From positions 1 through 64,000 of the forward strand of contig JAIYDN010000076.1 of assembly GCA_027487485.1 (NCBI GenBank): 64,000 nucleotides of DNA. The letters run 5' to 3'. Below the pieces are notes generated by a model. It made no database searches. It was given only the letters and a program-made list of their open reading frames with translations, and was not told where the DNA came from. Origin of the DNA: Planctomycetaceae bacterium (lineage in GTDB: Bacteria > Planctomycetota > Planctomycetia > Pirellulales > Pirellulaceae). A program made the position numbers and the translations under genes. Below, one piece after another: positions 47,629 through 56,943 of this stretch (its first letter is position 1; each line of letters opens with the position of its first letter).

Positions 47629-48363
47629 ATGCGTCTTTTTTGTTTTCACGCGACTCGCGTTCGGTCAGCCTTCCTTTGCTTGATCGCAATCGTTCTCGCT
47701 GGCTCTGCCGGCCTCGCCAGTCTCAATAACGCGTCCGCTCAAGAAGCCACCAACGGCAAAAGCTTGTTCGACGGAAAGTCGCTAGCGGGCTGGTCGGGCT
47801 CGAAAAGCAATTGGCGAGTAGAAGACGGGGCAATCACGGGTGAGAGCAAAGAATCGGAGCCTCTACAAAACAATACGTTTCTCGTTTTTGAAAAGCCAGT
47901 GAAGGATTTTGTGCTAACCTGCGAATTCAAAATATCAGGCGGCAACTCCGGCATTCAGTACCGAAGCAAAGTGATGGACAAGGACAAGTTTATCGTCGGT
48001 GGCTATCAGGCAGACATCGATTCCCAAATTCGATTCATGGGGATCAACTACGAAGAACGAGGCCGCGGGATCTTGGCAGAGCGTGGTGAAATCGTCAAAT
48101 TGAGCAAGGACGGCACCAAAGAAGTTGTTGGATCCAGCGGCGATGTGGACGCTCTGACATCGCGATTCAACGTCAAGGACTGGAACACGTATAAGATTGT
48201 CGCCAAAGGAAATGTTTGCCAACACTTCATCAATGGCTACCTGATGTCAGAGGTCCACGATGAGCAAGAAGACAAACGTTCCGCCGAGGGAATTATTGCG
48301 CTTCAGTTACATGCAGGCCCACCGATGAAAGTTCAGTTCAAGAACATTGTTTTGGCAGAATAG
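47629..48363 (+). CDS. Secreted DUF1080 (3-keto-disaccharide hydrolase-type) protein
   Basis: 244 residues with a long signal peptide (cleavage after about residue 38, NASAQE). The mature part is the concanavalin-like DUF1080 fold: SLFDGKSLAGWSG, then WRVEDGAITGES, FVLTCEFKISGGNSGIQYRS, GYQADID, and QLHAGPPMKVQFKNI at the end. This family, abundant in planctomycetes, has members that cleave 3-keto-glycosides; substrate here is unknown. It lies 32 bases after the CNNM gene and only nine bases before a GTPase gene. Confidence 0.92.
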   Translation: MRLFCFHATRVRSAFLCLIAIVLAGSAGLASLNNASAQEATNGKSLFDGKSLAGWSGSKSNWRVEDGAITGESKESEPLQNNTFLVFEKPVKDFVLTCEFKISGGNSGIQYRSKVMDKDKFIVGGYQADIDSQIRFMGINYEERGRGILAERGEIVKLSKDGTKEVVGSSGDVDALTSRFNVKDWNTYKIVAKGNVCQHFINGYLMSEVHDEQEDKRSAEGIIALQLHAGPPMKVQFKNIVLAE

Positions 48364-48372
48364 AAACCACTG

Positions 48373-50172
48373 ATGGTGAATCCCAACGACTCGTTTGTGC
48401 AGCGCATTCGGAATGCAACGCATGCGTTGCTAGGCGATCAAGTCGTAACGCATCAAATCGACGAATGGTGTGATCAGTATCTACAACAGTGCGTCGCGAT
48501 TCAGGCTGGGCGCGGCGTATCCCTTATCAGTATTGCCATTGTTGGCGCCAAAGGACAAGGCAAGACATGGGTTGCCCGACAGCTCATCTTGGACCCAAGG
48601 GTAGCAAATGCGTTGCCAACGGGCGTTCTGTCCAGCGAAGCCACCACGCACTTGCATTGGATCGGTCCGACCCCTCCCGATTCGTTGGACCTGCATTGCG
48701 AGCGCTATCATGGCTGTCGATCCGAAGACATGCTCGATCTGGAGCATCCGTATATGCTTCTGGATACGCCAGGCATTACCGACGACAACTTGGAAGCTGC
48801 CAAGATTGCGAAAGATGCTTTAGCGCTTTCTCCCATTAAATTGCTAGTCGTGCGTCGTGATCAGCTTCGCTCGGCGATTACCAGCCAGCTTGCTAACTTC
48901 ACCGAAGGAGCGATCTGTGTCCCTGTAATCACATGCGTCCCTCTTCCTGAATTGGATACGAAAGCAGCAGGCGGGACCTCGGGCAAATCGCGACTCGATG
49001 AAGATCTCCATCATTTTTGTTTGGCGATGCAGGGGAGCGCCCCCCGAACCCGATTTCTGGCACCAGTGCTCGTTCCCGATTTCGAAGCCGATGGTGACGA
49101 ATCGAAAGTCGGCAAACGTTTTGCATCGCAGCTACAAGCTAGCTTGAAGGGAGAATCCCTGGAACAAATCGCAGCAACGCGTGCCAACAGGCTTTCGGCT
49201 GCGACCTCCCGACTACGGCACCGCGTTGGTCGACTCTTAGAAACACAAGTGCCTCAGTTATCTGCCGCCGTAGGCCGTTTGCGGTTGGAGGCGGATGCTT
49301 TACCGAGCAAAGCAATCGAGGCAGTACTGGGTTCGAAGAATATCCTACACTCCGCAATCAGGAGCCGGCTTCGAGCTCAGCTGATTGCCGAAACTAGCAT
49401 GATGTGGTTCCCATACCGAACAGTCCTGACCATTCTGGGTGTGACCCATGGCGCTTGGGATCGACTGTTGCTTTCACTGAGCGGTAGCGTGCCATCGATT
49501 TTTGGAACGTTCGTAGCTTGGGCCAGAAACATTCGCCAATCGAACAACGTTCAGTGGGAGATGAACGAAGGAATACGTGATCGGCTCAATCGTCAGATCC
49601 AAGACAGGCTTGAGCCCGTTCAGGCTCAGTTCCATCGCGCTGTCAAGCAGATGCGAGGAGCTAGCGATGAACCCACTAACCTGATTGCAACACCCACGAT
49701 TCGACTTAGTGGAATCGAAGAACTTCAATCTCGATCGAGAACGGTTTTCGAATGGGGATTGGATCGAAACAAGAATTCCTGGCTAACCCTTCAAGTGTTC
49801 GGACTGGTCGGCAGCTTGATTTTTTGGATGCTGATGTCAGGCCCGATCGTTGCGATCTACCGGGAGTATCTATCAGCAAGCTACGAAACATTGCTGGGCG
49901 ACAACACCTCTGTCAATCGATTTCCGCATGCGAGCCCCAGCCTTTTGTTTACCAGCGTAATCATTTCTATACTTCCGCTCATGATCTATTCGATGATTGT
50001 ATTGAGCTGGAATCAAAGGGGCTCCAAAATCAATCGTATCGCGGAGGCGACTTACGCCGAGGAACTAAAACTGGTGGAAGAACTGCAAAGCACGGGCGTC
50101 ATCTCTCTACACTACGATGACGCGCTTTTGGAACACGCAGAATTCTTAATCCGCAACGAGCATCGGTCCTAA
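48373..50172 (+). CDS. Membrane-anchored P-loop GTPase-like protein of unknown family
   Basis: 599 residues. P-loop GAKGQGKTW at about 58-66 and the switch-II motif LLDTPGIT at 129-136 indicate a GTPase of the dynamin/septin-like kind. The usual NKxD/TKxD specificity motif is not obvious (VVRRDQL is the nearest). A long helical region (about 270-470) follows, then two membrane helices near 475-500 and 530-552 and a short cytoplasmic tail. The layout, P-loop, helical stalk, paired C-terminal helices, recalls bacterial dynamin-like membrane-remodelling proteins, but this is inference. Starts nine bases after the DUF1080 gene; a TerB-like gene follows. Confidence 0.8.
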   Translation: MVNPNDSFVQRIRNATHALLGDQVVTHQIDEWCDQYLQQCVAIQAGRGVSLISIAIVGAKGQGKTWVARQLILDPRVANALPTGVLSSEATTHLHWIGPTPPDSLDLHCERYHGCRSEDMLDLEHPYMLLDTPGITDDNLEAAKIAKDALALSPIKLLVVRRDQLRSAITSQLANFTEGAICVPVITCVPLPELDTKAAGGTSGKSRLDEDLHHFCLAMQGSAPRTRFLAPVLVPDFEADGDESKVGKRFASQLQASLKGESLEQIAATRANRLSAATSRLRHRVGRLLETQVPQLSAAVGRLRLEADALPSKAIEAVLGSKNILHSAIRSRLRAQLIAETSMMWFPYRTVLTILGVTHGAWDRLLLSLSGSVPSIFGTFVAWARNIRQSNNVQWEMNEGIRDRLNRQIQDRLEPVQAQFHRAVKQMRGASDEPTNLIATPTIRLSGIEELQSRSRTVFEWGLDRNKNSWLTLQVFGLVGSLIFWMLMSGPIVAIYREYLSASYETLLGDNTSVNRFPHASPSLLFTSVIISILPLMIYSMIVLSWNQRGSKINRIAEATYAEELKLVEELQSTGVISLHYDDALLEHAEFLIRNEHRS

Positions 50173-50310
50173 GCCGACCGAGTCAACGGTTAATAAAAGC
50201 ATTAATAAAATCTAGCTTTCCGATGCGACTTATCATGTTTTCGCTGGAGAATCTTCCGTTACTATTGCACTCGCCGAGATCGATTTCAATCAATTTAACG
50301 GGAGTGTTCG

Positions 50311-50901
50311 ATGTATACAGAATCGCTGAAGACAAATCGTGGTAAAGCACTGGAAGAAGCATTCTTTTTCCGAATGGATCAGGAGCTTATCGAGCTGCTA
50401 GGCAGAAAGCTTCAGCGTGACGAGAAGATCAAATCCTTTGCTGAAGCGACCGGGATTCAAGATGTAAAGCGTCTAGAGTCGCTCGTTGATGCTGGCTTCG
50501 AGATGCCAACCCTGACAGCCTTCATCTGGGTTCCCTTGGTCTTTGTTGCCTGGGCAGATGGCAATGCTGATGCGTTGGAAAAGAAGGCGATCCTAGACGT
50601 GCTCGCAACCAAAGGCTTCTCGCAGCAAACAGCCGCTCGAACCATTGATCATGAGTGGTTTCGCAATCCACCCAACGAAGATCTCTGGAAAATCTGGGAG
50701 GAGTTTTCTGCTGCAACTCTAACGAATTTGAAAGCCCCCAGTCGCAACGAATTGATCGATGAGATTGTCGGTCTTTGCTACGCCGTGGCTCATGCATCAG
50801 GGGGATTTTTAGGAATCGGAAAGGTGTCCCCAGCGGAAACGGATGTCATCGATTGCGTCATTGAGTCACTTCATGCTTGCGATGACGATATTGAAGCATA
50901 G
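50311..50901 (+). CDS. TerB-like hypothetical protein
   Basis: 196 residues, helical, soluble, with no signal peptide. The block LVFVAWADGNADALEKKAILDVLATKGFS (residues about 73-101) has the helix, short Asp-rich loop, helix pattern of tellurite-resistance TerB-like proteins. Start ATG at 50311 with GGGAG seven bases upstream. It follows the GTPase gene by 138 bases. Its 3' end overlaps the convergent sthA end by 44 bases. Function unknown; TerB-like proteins are often found with membrane or stress systems. Confidence 0.78.
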   Translation: MYTESLKTNRGKALEEAFFFRMDQELIELLGRKLQRDEKIKSFAEATGIQDVKRLESLVDAGFEMPTLTAFIWVPLVFVAWADGNADALEKKAILDVLATKGFSQQTAARTIDHEWFRNPPNEDLWKIWEEFSAATLTNLKAPSRNELIDEIVGLCYAVAHASGGFLGIGKVSPAETDVIDCVIESLHACDDDIEA

Positions 50902-52288
50902 CATCATAGGTTGCGTACTTGTAAAGATCGCCAAGCGTCGGATAGTTGAAGCAGGTTTGATGAAACAAATCTGCGGTGGCCTTCATCATCATGGCCAGTA
51001 GCCCCAAATGAACCACTTCCGTCGCTTGCTCCCCCATGACGTGAACTCCTAAAAGACGCAAGTCCTCTCGATGAAAAAGGAGCTTTAGGAATCCGACATT
51101 GTCACCGATGATGTCACCGCGAGGAATGTCACAGTATCGACACCGGCCGACAATGTAAGGCACTTTCTTTTCAATCAGCATTTCTTCGGTATCGCCGACG
51201 AAACTTGCTTCGGGGATCGTGTAGATCCCGGTTGGCAAAAGGGGCGATAGACCGCAGCTCCATGGCTCGTCAAATGCGTGGCATACGGCATGACGAGCTT
51301 GTTCGATGCCTGTTGCCGCCAGAGCTGGTGCGCCAATCACATCGCCTGCGGCATAGATGTGGGAAACTTCGGTCGATTGGTAATGTTCCCCCACTTGGAT
51401 TAGGCCTCGATGTCCGAGCGTCAACCCTGCTGCTGCTGTGTTCAAGGTAGAGGTATTGCTGCTGCGACCGGCGCAAACCAAAACGCCATCGCTTTCGATG
51501 GTCGCTCCGGAAGACAACTTGATCGATACCGAACCGGTTTCCTGCGCATTGCAGACCAAAACCTTTTCTTTCCAATGAAATCGAATGCCGTTTTCCTTCA
51601 TCGCACCTTCAAGACTTCGGGATATCTCGCGATCCAGAAAGGGCAAGAGAGTATCTCGACCGTCAACCAGATGCACTTCCGCCCCAAGAGCAGCGAACGT
51701 TCCGGCGTACTCGCAACCGATCACACCGGCACCTATGACAACCAATTTCTTAGGCAGGGTTTTCAACTCGAGAATTTCATTCGAGTCGTGAATACGATCA
51801 TCCTCAAAATGAAACTCTGGTGGTCTCAGTGGGGAGCTTCCTGTCGCGATCAAGATCCTGTCGCCGCGAACCCGTGTTTCCTCGCCCAAGGCAGAAACGA
51901 TCTTCACCGTGTGCGGATCCAGAAAGCTTGCACTGCCGTGAATGGTTGTAACCCCCCGAAGAGCAAGTTGGCCTTCGGAGCGTTTGCGTTCCTGGGCCTT
52001 CACGTGCCTTTCATGGCACATGAAGTCGGAGATGGTTGCTTCGCGCCGAAGCGATAAATCCACGCCAAACAGCCGACGCGACCGTCCGCCAGAAAGAACC
52101 AATGCAGTTTCGCGGAGTGTTTTGCTGGGGATCGTTCCCGTATTGATTCCCGCTCCACCGACCACCGCTTCCTTCTCGATCAACGCAACTTTCTTGCCGA
52201 GAACCCCCGCGGCCAGCGCACCACTAACGCCCGCCGGCCCACCGCCGATGACTACCAAGTCGAAGTTCGCGGTTTGTGCTTCTATCAT
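50858..52288 (-). CDS. sthA: Soluble pyridine nucleotide transhydrogenase
   Basis: FAD enzyme that exchanges hydride between NADPH and NAD+. 476 residues with the dinucleotide loops VVIGGGPAGVSGALAA at the N-terminus and VVIGAGVIGCEYAG near residue 180. It carries NTGTIPSKTLRE in place of the redox disulfide of lipoamide dehydrogenase, the mark of SthA. It ends with the usual dimer domain (GVHVMGEQATEVVHLG). Its ATG overlaps the stop of the upstream P-type ATPase by four bases, indicating coupling. The 3' end overlaps the convergent TerB-like gene. Confidence 0.93.
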   Translation of the reverse strand: MIEAQTANFDLVVIGGGPAGVSGALAAGVLGKKVALIEKEAVVGGAGINTGTIPSKTLRETALVLSGGRSRRLFGVDLSLRREATISDFMCHERHVKAQERKRSEGQLALRGVTTIHGSASFLDPHTVKIVSALGEETRVRGDRILIATGSSPLRPPEFHFEDDRIHDSNEILELKTLPKKLVVIGAGVIGCEYAGTFAALGAEVHLVDGRDTLLPFLDREISRSLEGAMKENGIRFHWKEKVLVCNAQETGSVSIKLSSGATIESDGVLVCAGRSSNTSTLNTAAAGLTLGHRGLIQVGEHYQSTEVSHIYAAGDVIGAPALAATGIEQARHAVCHAFDEPWSCGLSPLLPTGIYTIPEASFVGDTEEMLIEKKVPYIVGRCRYCDIPRGDIIGDNVGFLKLLFHREDLRLLGVHVMGEQATEVVHLGLLAMMMKATADLFHQTCFNYPTLGDLYKYATYDAMLQYRHRKHEVTQ

Positions 52289-55035
52289 GATTCTAGGACC
52301 TTCGATGAGTTTGCTTTAGATGGAGTTCGTCCAAAACGAACCCACTTTTCGAAACCGACAATGGAATAAATGACGAGACCTACGGCCATGGCAGCCCCCC
52401 ACGACAAGGCGTCAACGGGCCTTGAATGAAAAATTTGGTTCATGAATGGGACGTAGTTGAAAGCCAACTGAAAAACCAGCATGGCGGCGACTCCCAGGGG
52501 TAACCAACCGTTCGAAAACCAACCGATGGACCATACCGATTGCGTCATGGAACGGCAATTGAGCAGATAACCGATGGAACCAAGGATAAAGACATTCACC
52601 GCAACCGTTCGAGCTTCGGCGGGCGATGCACTGCGGCCAACCAACATCCACCAGAATAGGCCGAACGCACCGGCCAACAAAAGCAGTCCCAAGAGGCCCG
52701 TGCGCATGATCAGCTCATGGCTTAGTATTGGTTCTTGAGGATCCCGAGGTGGCCGCTGCATTAAGGTTGCTTCGCGAGGCTCAAACGCCAATGTCAGCCC
52801 CAGCAAAACTGCGGTCGTCATGTTGATCCACAATGCTTGAACGGGCAGGATCGGCAATTCCGTTCCTAGCAATACGGCAGCAAGCAAAACCAATCCTTGG
52901 CCGATATTCGTGGGGATCGTCCAAACGATAAACTTGGTCAAGTTATCGAAGACGCTCCGCCCCTCTTCCACAGCCGATACGATGGTGGCAAAGTTATCGT
53001 CTGTAAGCACCATATCCGCAGCTTCTTTGGAGACATCCGTTCCAGTGATTCCCATCGCGATGCCTACATTAGCTTGCTTGAGCGCCGGTGCATCGTTGAC
53101 ACCGTCACCGGTCATGGCCACGATGTGCCCTCGCAACTGCAAAGCGCGGACTAACCTTAATTTGTGCTCTGGAGTGACGCGAGCAAAAACCGAGTGTTTT
53201 TCGGCGAGTTCGGGCAGGTCCTGATCCGACGTCTCAGCCAGTATTTTCCCGGTGATGGCAAATTCCGAATCGTTGATCAGGTGAAGCTGACGAGCAATGG
53301 CCGCAGCCGTTCCAGCATGATCCCCGGTGATCATTTTGACTTGAACGCCCGCAAGCTTGCAGGACTGAACGGCCGCGATCACAGCCGACCGCGGCGGATC
53401 AATCATGGCTTGAAGTCCTAAGAACGTGAGCGATCCTTCTAGGTCTTGCTCGGTGATACGATTGCTACCAGGCGTGAGCCGCAATCTTGCAAAGGCCAAC
53501 ACCCGTTGACCTTGATGCGTCAGGCGATCAACGTGAGACTGCATTTCCGCGTGATTCAATTCAACGCAATCCCCTTCGGCGTCGTAGGCATCACGGCAGC
53601 GTTTCAGAACTTGTTCTACGGCTCCTTTGACGAAGACGACGGGTTGTGCATCGCCCGGCACCTCATGCAACGTAGCCATCAATTGCCTGTTGGAATCGAA
53701 AGGTATTACGTCCATTCTAGGACGTTCCGATCGAAGTTCTTCCAATTCGAATCCCGCTTTTTTCGCCACAACCAGCAAAGCACCCTCGGTGGGATCCCCT
53801 TCGATTTGCCATTGAGCTTCCTTCAGCCGCAAATCGGAATCATTGCACAGTACCCCAGCTCGCAAGCATCGTTCCAATCCAATATCGACCGAAACATCCG
53901 CGGGGCCAGAACAAGGACCTTGATGACAAATCAATTCTCCAACCGGCGAGTAGCCGCCACCAGATACTCGATAGGTACCCGAGATGGTTTGAATTTCAGT
54001 CACCGTCATTTGATTTTCAGTGATCGTGCCCGTTTTGTCGGAGCAAATCACGGTTGTCCCACCAAGCGTTTCTACGGCAGGCAGTTTTCGGATAATGGCC
54101 TTGCGCTTTGCCATACGAGCAACCCCGATCGCCAAGGTGATCGTCAATGCCGCAGGCAAACCTTCTGGTATGGCGCTCACCGAAAGGGCCACAGAAGCCA
54201 AGAGCATTTCAACGGCAGGCTTACCATGCCACCAGCAACCGATCACAAAGTTCAAACTGGCTAACAACAGAATCATCCATAACATGACCTTGCTGAGTTG
54301 AGCCAAACGTCGGGTCAGAGGGGTCGCGAGTTCATCTGCCGAATCGACCAAATGAGCAACACGGCCTATTTCGGTACGATCCCCTGTCGCAGTCACGAGC
54401 CCCACACCTTGGCCGGAGGTAACCAAGGTGGTCGAAAAGGCCATATTCACTTGATCTGCAAGGCCGACATTTCCCACCAAGGCTTCGGTGGACTTGCCTA
54501 CCGGCAGCGACTCGCCGGTCAACGCAGCTTCTGCAATGCGCAGTTCGTTGGTTTGAAGCAATCTTAGGTCGGCAGGCACCTTATCCCCCGCCGCCAAGAA
54601 AACGATGTCTCCCGGAACGAGCTCCGTGGAAGCTAAGCGTTGCCGAGTCCCGTCTCGAATCACCGTTGCCTCTGTCACAATACTTTTTGCCAGCGCTGAA
54701 ATAGCTTGTATGGCACGCGATTCTTGTACGAAGCCGATAATGGCGTTAAGCAACACGACCCCCAAGATCACGCTCGCATCGACTGGCTCCTTCAGCCACG
54801 CTGTGATCCCAGCAGCAAGCAGCAGCATGTAGATAAGTGGTTGATGAAACTGCAATAGGAACCGAAGAAGAGGCCCTTTGCCGGTTCGGATCGCTAAGAC
54901 GTTTCTGCCGTATTCCTGGCGACGTTCGGTCACCTCGATCGCACTCAGCCCATGCTCTTGACTGGTGCGCAGTAGCCCCAACGCATTTGCGGTATCCTTC
55001 AGGAACCATTCTTTGGTTGAGGCGACATCGTTCAT
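52285..55035 (-). CDS. P2-type cation-transporting ATPase (Ca2+-type)
   Basis: About 916 residues from the ATG at 55035; a TTG-started version at 55071 adds 12 residues. Signature motifs in order: TGES in the actuator domain, SAIPEGLPAALTITLAIG on the fourth helix (the PEGLP of Ca2+/Na+ pumps), DKTGTITEN at the phosphorylation site, TGD and TGDGVNDAPALK in the P domain, and six C-terminal helices ending near the stop. A calcium pump is likely, but Na+ or Mn2+ cannot be excluded. It overlaps sthA by four bases and precedes it in the operon. Confidence 0.92.
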   Translation of the reverse strand: MNDVASTKEWFLKDTANALGLLRTSQEHGLSAIEVTERRQEYGRNVLAIRTGKGPLLRFLLQFHQPLIYMLLLAAGITAWLKEPVDASVILGVVLLNAIIGFVQESRAIQAISALAKSIVTEATVIRDGTRQRLASTELVPGDIVFLAAGDKVPADLRLLQTNELRIAEAALTGESLPVGKSTEALVGNVGLADQVNMAFSTTLVTSGQGVGLVTATGDRTEIGRVAHLVDSADELATPLTRRLAQLSKVMLWMILLLASLNFVIGCWWHGKPAVEMLLASVALSVSAIPEGLPAALTITLAIGVARMAKRKAIIRKLPAVETLGGTTVICSDKTGTITENQMTVTEIQTISGTYRVSGGGYSPVGELICHQGPCSGPADVSVDIGLERCLRAGVLCNDSDLRLKEAQWQIEGDPTEGALLVVAKKAGFELEELRSERPRMDVIPFDSNRQLMATLHEVPGDAQPVVFVKGAVEQVLKRCRDAYDAEGDCVELNHAEMQSHVDRLTHQGQRVLAFARLRLTPGSNRITEQDLEGSLTFLGLQAMIDPPRSAVIAAVQSCKLAGVQVKMITGDHAGTAAAIARQLHLINDSEFAITGKILAETSDQDLPELAEKHSVFARVTPEHKLRLVRALQLRGHIVAMTGDGVNDAPALKQANVGIAMGITGTDVSKEAADMVLTDDNFATIVSAVEEGRSVFDNLTKFIVWTIPTNIGQGLVLLAAVLLGTELPILPVQALWINMTTAVLLGLTLAFEPREATLMQRPPRDPQEPILSHELIMRTGLLGLLLLAGAFGLFWWMLVGRSASPAEARTVAVNVFILGSIGYLLNCRSMTQSVWSIGWFSNGWLPLGVAAMLVFQLAFNYVPFMNQIFHSRPVDALSWGAAMAVGLVIYSIVGFEKWVRFGRTPSKANSSKVLES

Positions 55036-55122
55036 GCATGCATTGTAGTCTTTACTACAGAAGTCCGCCAAGGCGGCTCTTTCAGGTCACTTGCAGTCGT
55101 CGCTGTTACGTTTCGCTTGCTC

Positions 55123-56490
55123 CTACAAGACACTGTGATGGGAAGGCCAAATGGTATCCTCAAACTCAGTCTCGACCAATCGTAGCACTTCGTTGACATT
55201 CAGAGTTCCATCGACAATTCGAGCTGAATTCAGCAAGTAAAGGCCGGGCATGGAGGAAACAACCGGGCAACGATTGTCCGAATAATGCAAGGTGGGTATC
55301 GCCATAACATATCGAGCTTTCGCAGTTTGTATCGCACGCACCTGCTGCGGATGAAAGGACGGGTACATTGAACTCAACGTCGAAATACATCGCGCATGAA
55401 TCAGGTCGGTCGATTCTTCCAAGGCTGGGTCCCGCGAATCCACATACTTTGGCAGATAAACTAGATAATTCCCACCCAGATGCTCTGGCTTCAATATGGA
55501 TCCCATTTCGATGACACCCGTGATCGGAATTCCTGGATCAGTGATGTTCGTGACGTAGTAGCCGCCAAGCGGTCGGTCGAGCAACAAGGAAGTGCATACG
55601 ACCCCTAAATAGTCTGTTGCTGCCAATCGCAGCTGCTCCTTGTCGGAAAGACCATGGACCGTTTTCAAAATGGTCGGTGAGGGGAGAGTCATCACGACGC
55701 GATCAAACTGCTCTGAATCCGAGCCGTTTTCATTCTGGAATTCTAGAGTCCATGAATTCTTAGATGCGTCTCGAGATACTCGGTGGACTGTCGACTTACT
55801 GCGGATCGTGAGGCCCTTTTCGGCGAGGAACATCGCCAATCGCTGAAGTACGCGATCGTAGCCACCTAGGACGTAGCCAAACAATTCTCTCTTCATTCCG
55901 CTTCGACGGGCTGCGTACATGCGCTGGATGTAGGCCCAGATAAAGGCAGCATTGGTTCTTTGGTATGCAGCACCTAGTTTGCATTGGAGCAAGGGCTTCC
56001 AGATTTTCTGGTAGGTGGACTTGCCGCTCCATTGGATCAGCCACTTTTCAACTGAGATCCCCTCTAGCTTCTTCCAATTCTTCAGCTTCGAACCGAAGAA
56101 GATCGTTCCTCCAAGCCTAAATTTTTGGTAAAGATTCAGGACGGGAAACTTCAGAAACTCGATCGAGCTTGAAAGGGAGTGAAGCTTGCCGGCAGAGTAG
56201 AAGCCCGTTTTGGTTTGGACCCACTCGATCTCTTCCTCCAGGTCCAGTTCTCTCAGAAGTCGGCGCAAATGCACATCGCTCAAAAGAGTCACGTGATAAA
56301 ACCGATCCCAAGTGACGTCCCCGATTTTCCAGGCAGAGGTCAAGCCGCCAAGCGAGTCACCCGAGTCAAATAATGTGACATTTTCACCGCGTTCCAGAAG
56401 CTTCCGGGCTACGCCAAGACCCAACATGCCGCCACCGACGACGGCCCAGCGAGATTTGCGATTACCTTGGTTCGCGTTGGTGCTGTCCAC
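55123..56490 (-). CDS. FAD-dependent amine oxidase-family oxidoreductase
   Basis: 455 residues. The N-terminal FAD loop WAVVGGGMLGLGVARKLLERG is at about 15-34, followed by LFDSGDSLGGLTSAW (FAD ribose contacts). The C-terminus has SMPGLYLLNSARIVDGTLNVNEVLRLVET, the second FAD motif. The family includes protoporphyrinogen oxidases, UDP-galactopyranose mutase-like and carotenoid-type enzymes; I cannot decide between them. An odd C-terminal tail (DTIWPSHHSVL) is present. Starts nine bases after the TerB gene. Confidence 0.85.
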   Translation of the reverse strand: MDSTNANQGNRKSRWAVVGGGMLGLGVARKLLERGENVTLFDSGDSLGGLTSAWKIGDVTWDRFYHVTLLSDVHLRRLLRELDLEEEIEWVQTKTGFYSAGKLHSLSSSIEFLKFPVLNLYQKFRLGGTIFFGSKLKNWKKLEGISVEKWLIQWSGKSTYQKIWKPLLQCKLGAAYQRTNAAFIWAYIQRMYAARRSGMKRELFGYVLGGYDRVLQRLAMFLAEKGLTIRSKSTVHRVSRDASKNSWTLEFQNENGSDSEQFDRVVMTLPSPTILKTVHGLSDKEQLRLAATDYLGVVCTSLLLDRPLGGYYVTNITDPGIPITGVIEMGSILKPEHLGGNYLVYLPKYVDSRDPALEESTDLIHARCISTLSSMYPSFHPQQVRAIQTAKARYVMAIPTLHYSDNRCPVVSSMPGLYLLNSARIVDGTLNVNEVLRLVETEFEDTIWPSHHSVL

Positions 56491-56499
56491 GACGACCAG

Positions 56500-56853
56500 T
56501 TAGCTTTTGTGCTTGCCCACAAGGCGGTCAATGAGTCCGTCGATTTCGTCGCGATCGAGCCCCATTTTTGCAGCGGCGAGAGCAAACAGGCGTTTCTCTA
56601 CCTCGCTTAGCTTTCCATCGGCGGCCATGATACGAATCAAATCGGACATCATGGCTAGTTGCTCTTCCTTGACTGTAGGAAGCTTCAGGGCTGCTTCATC
56701 GCTCAGAGCGTACGCAACGGCCTTACCCAGGTCAGATTCGTGGAGGCCCATTTCGCTGCAGCGGTCCACCAGAAGCGAAATTTCGCTTTCGGATAAAGCC
56801 CCATCTGCCGAGGCCATAATGACGAGATTTTTTAGATGATCTAGATGTTGCAT
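56500..56853 (-). CDS. TerB family protein
   Basis: 117 residues, all helical, with the TerB fold: two similar halves, MASADGALSESEISLLVDRCSEMGL and MAADGKLSEVEKRLFALAAAKMGL, each with an ADG(A/K)LSE loop that could bind metal. Soluble. It lies nine bases before the FAD oxidoreductase and is probably cotranscribed. This is the second TerB-like protein in the window besides the one at 50311-50901. Confidence 0.9.
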   Translation of the reverse strand: MQHLDHLKNLVIMASADGALSESEISLLVDRCSEMGLHESDLGKAVAYALSDEAALKLPTVKEEQLAMMSDLIRIMAADGKLSEVEKRLFALAAAKMGLDRDEIDGLIDRLVGKHKS

Positions 56854-56943
56854 GAACGCTAGCTTAGTTACTTACAAGGGTTGATGCTAGCCTGTTTTGT
56901 TCATTGTGAAGCAAAGCTAACAACGGCGTTTTCCATTTCGAAG

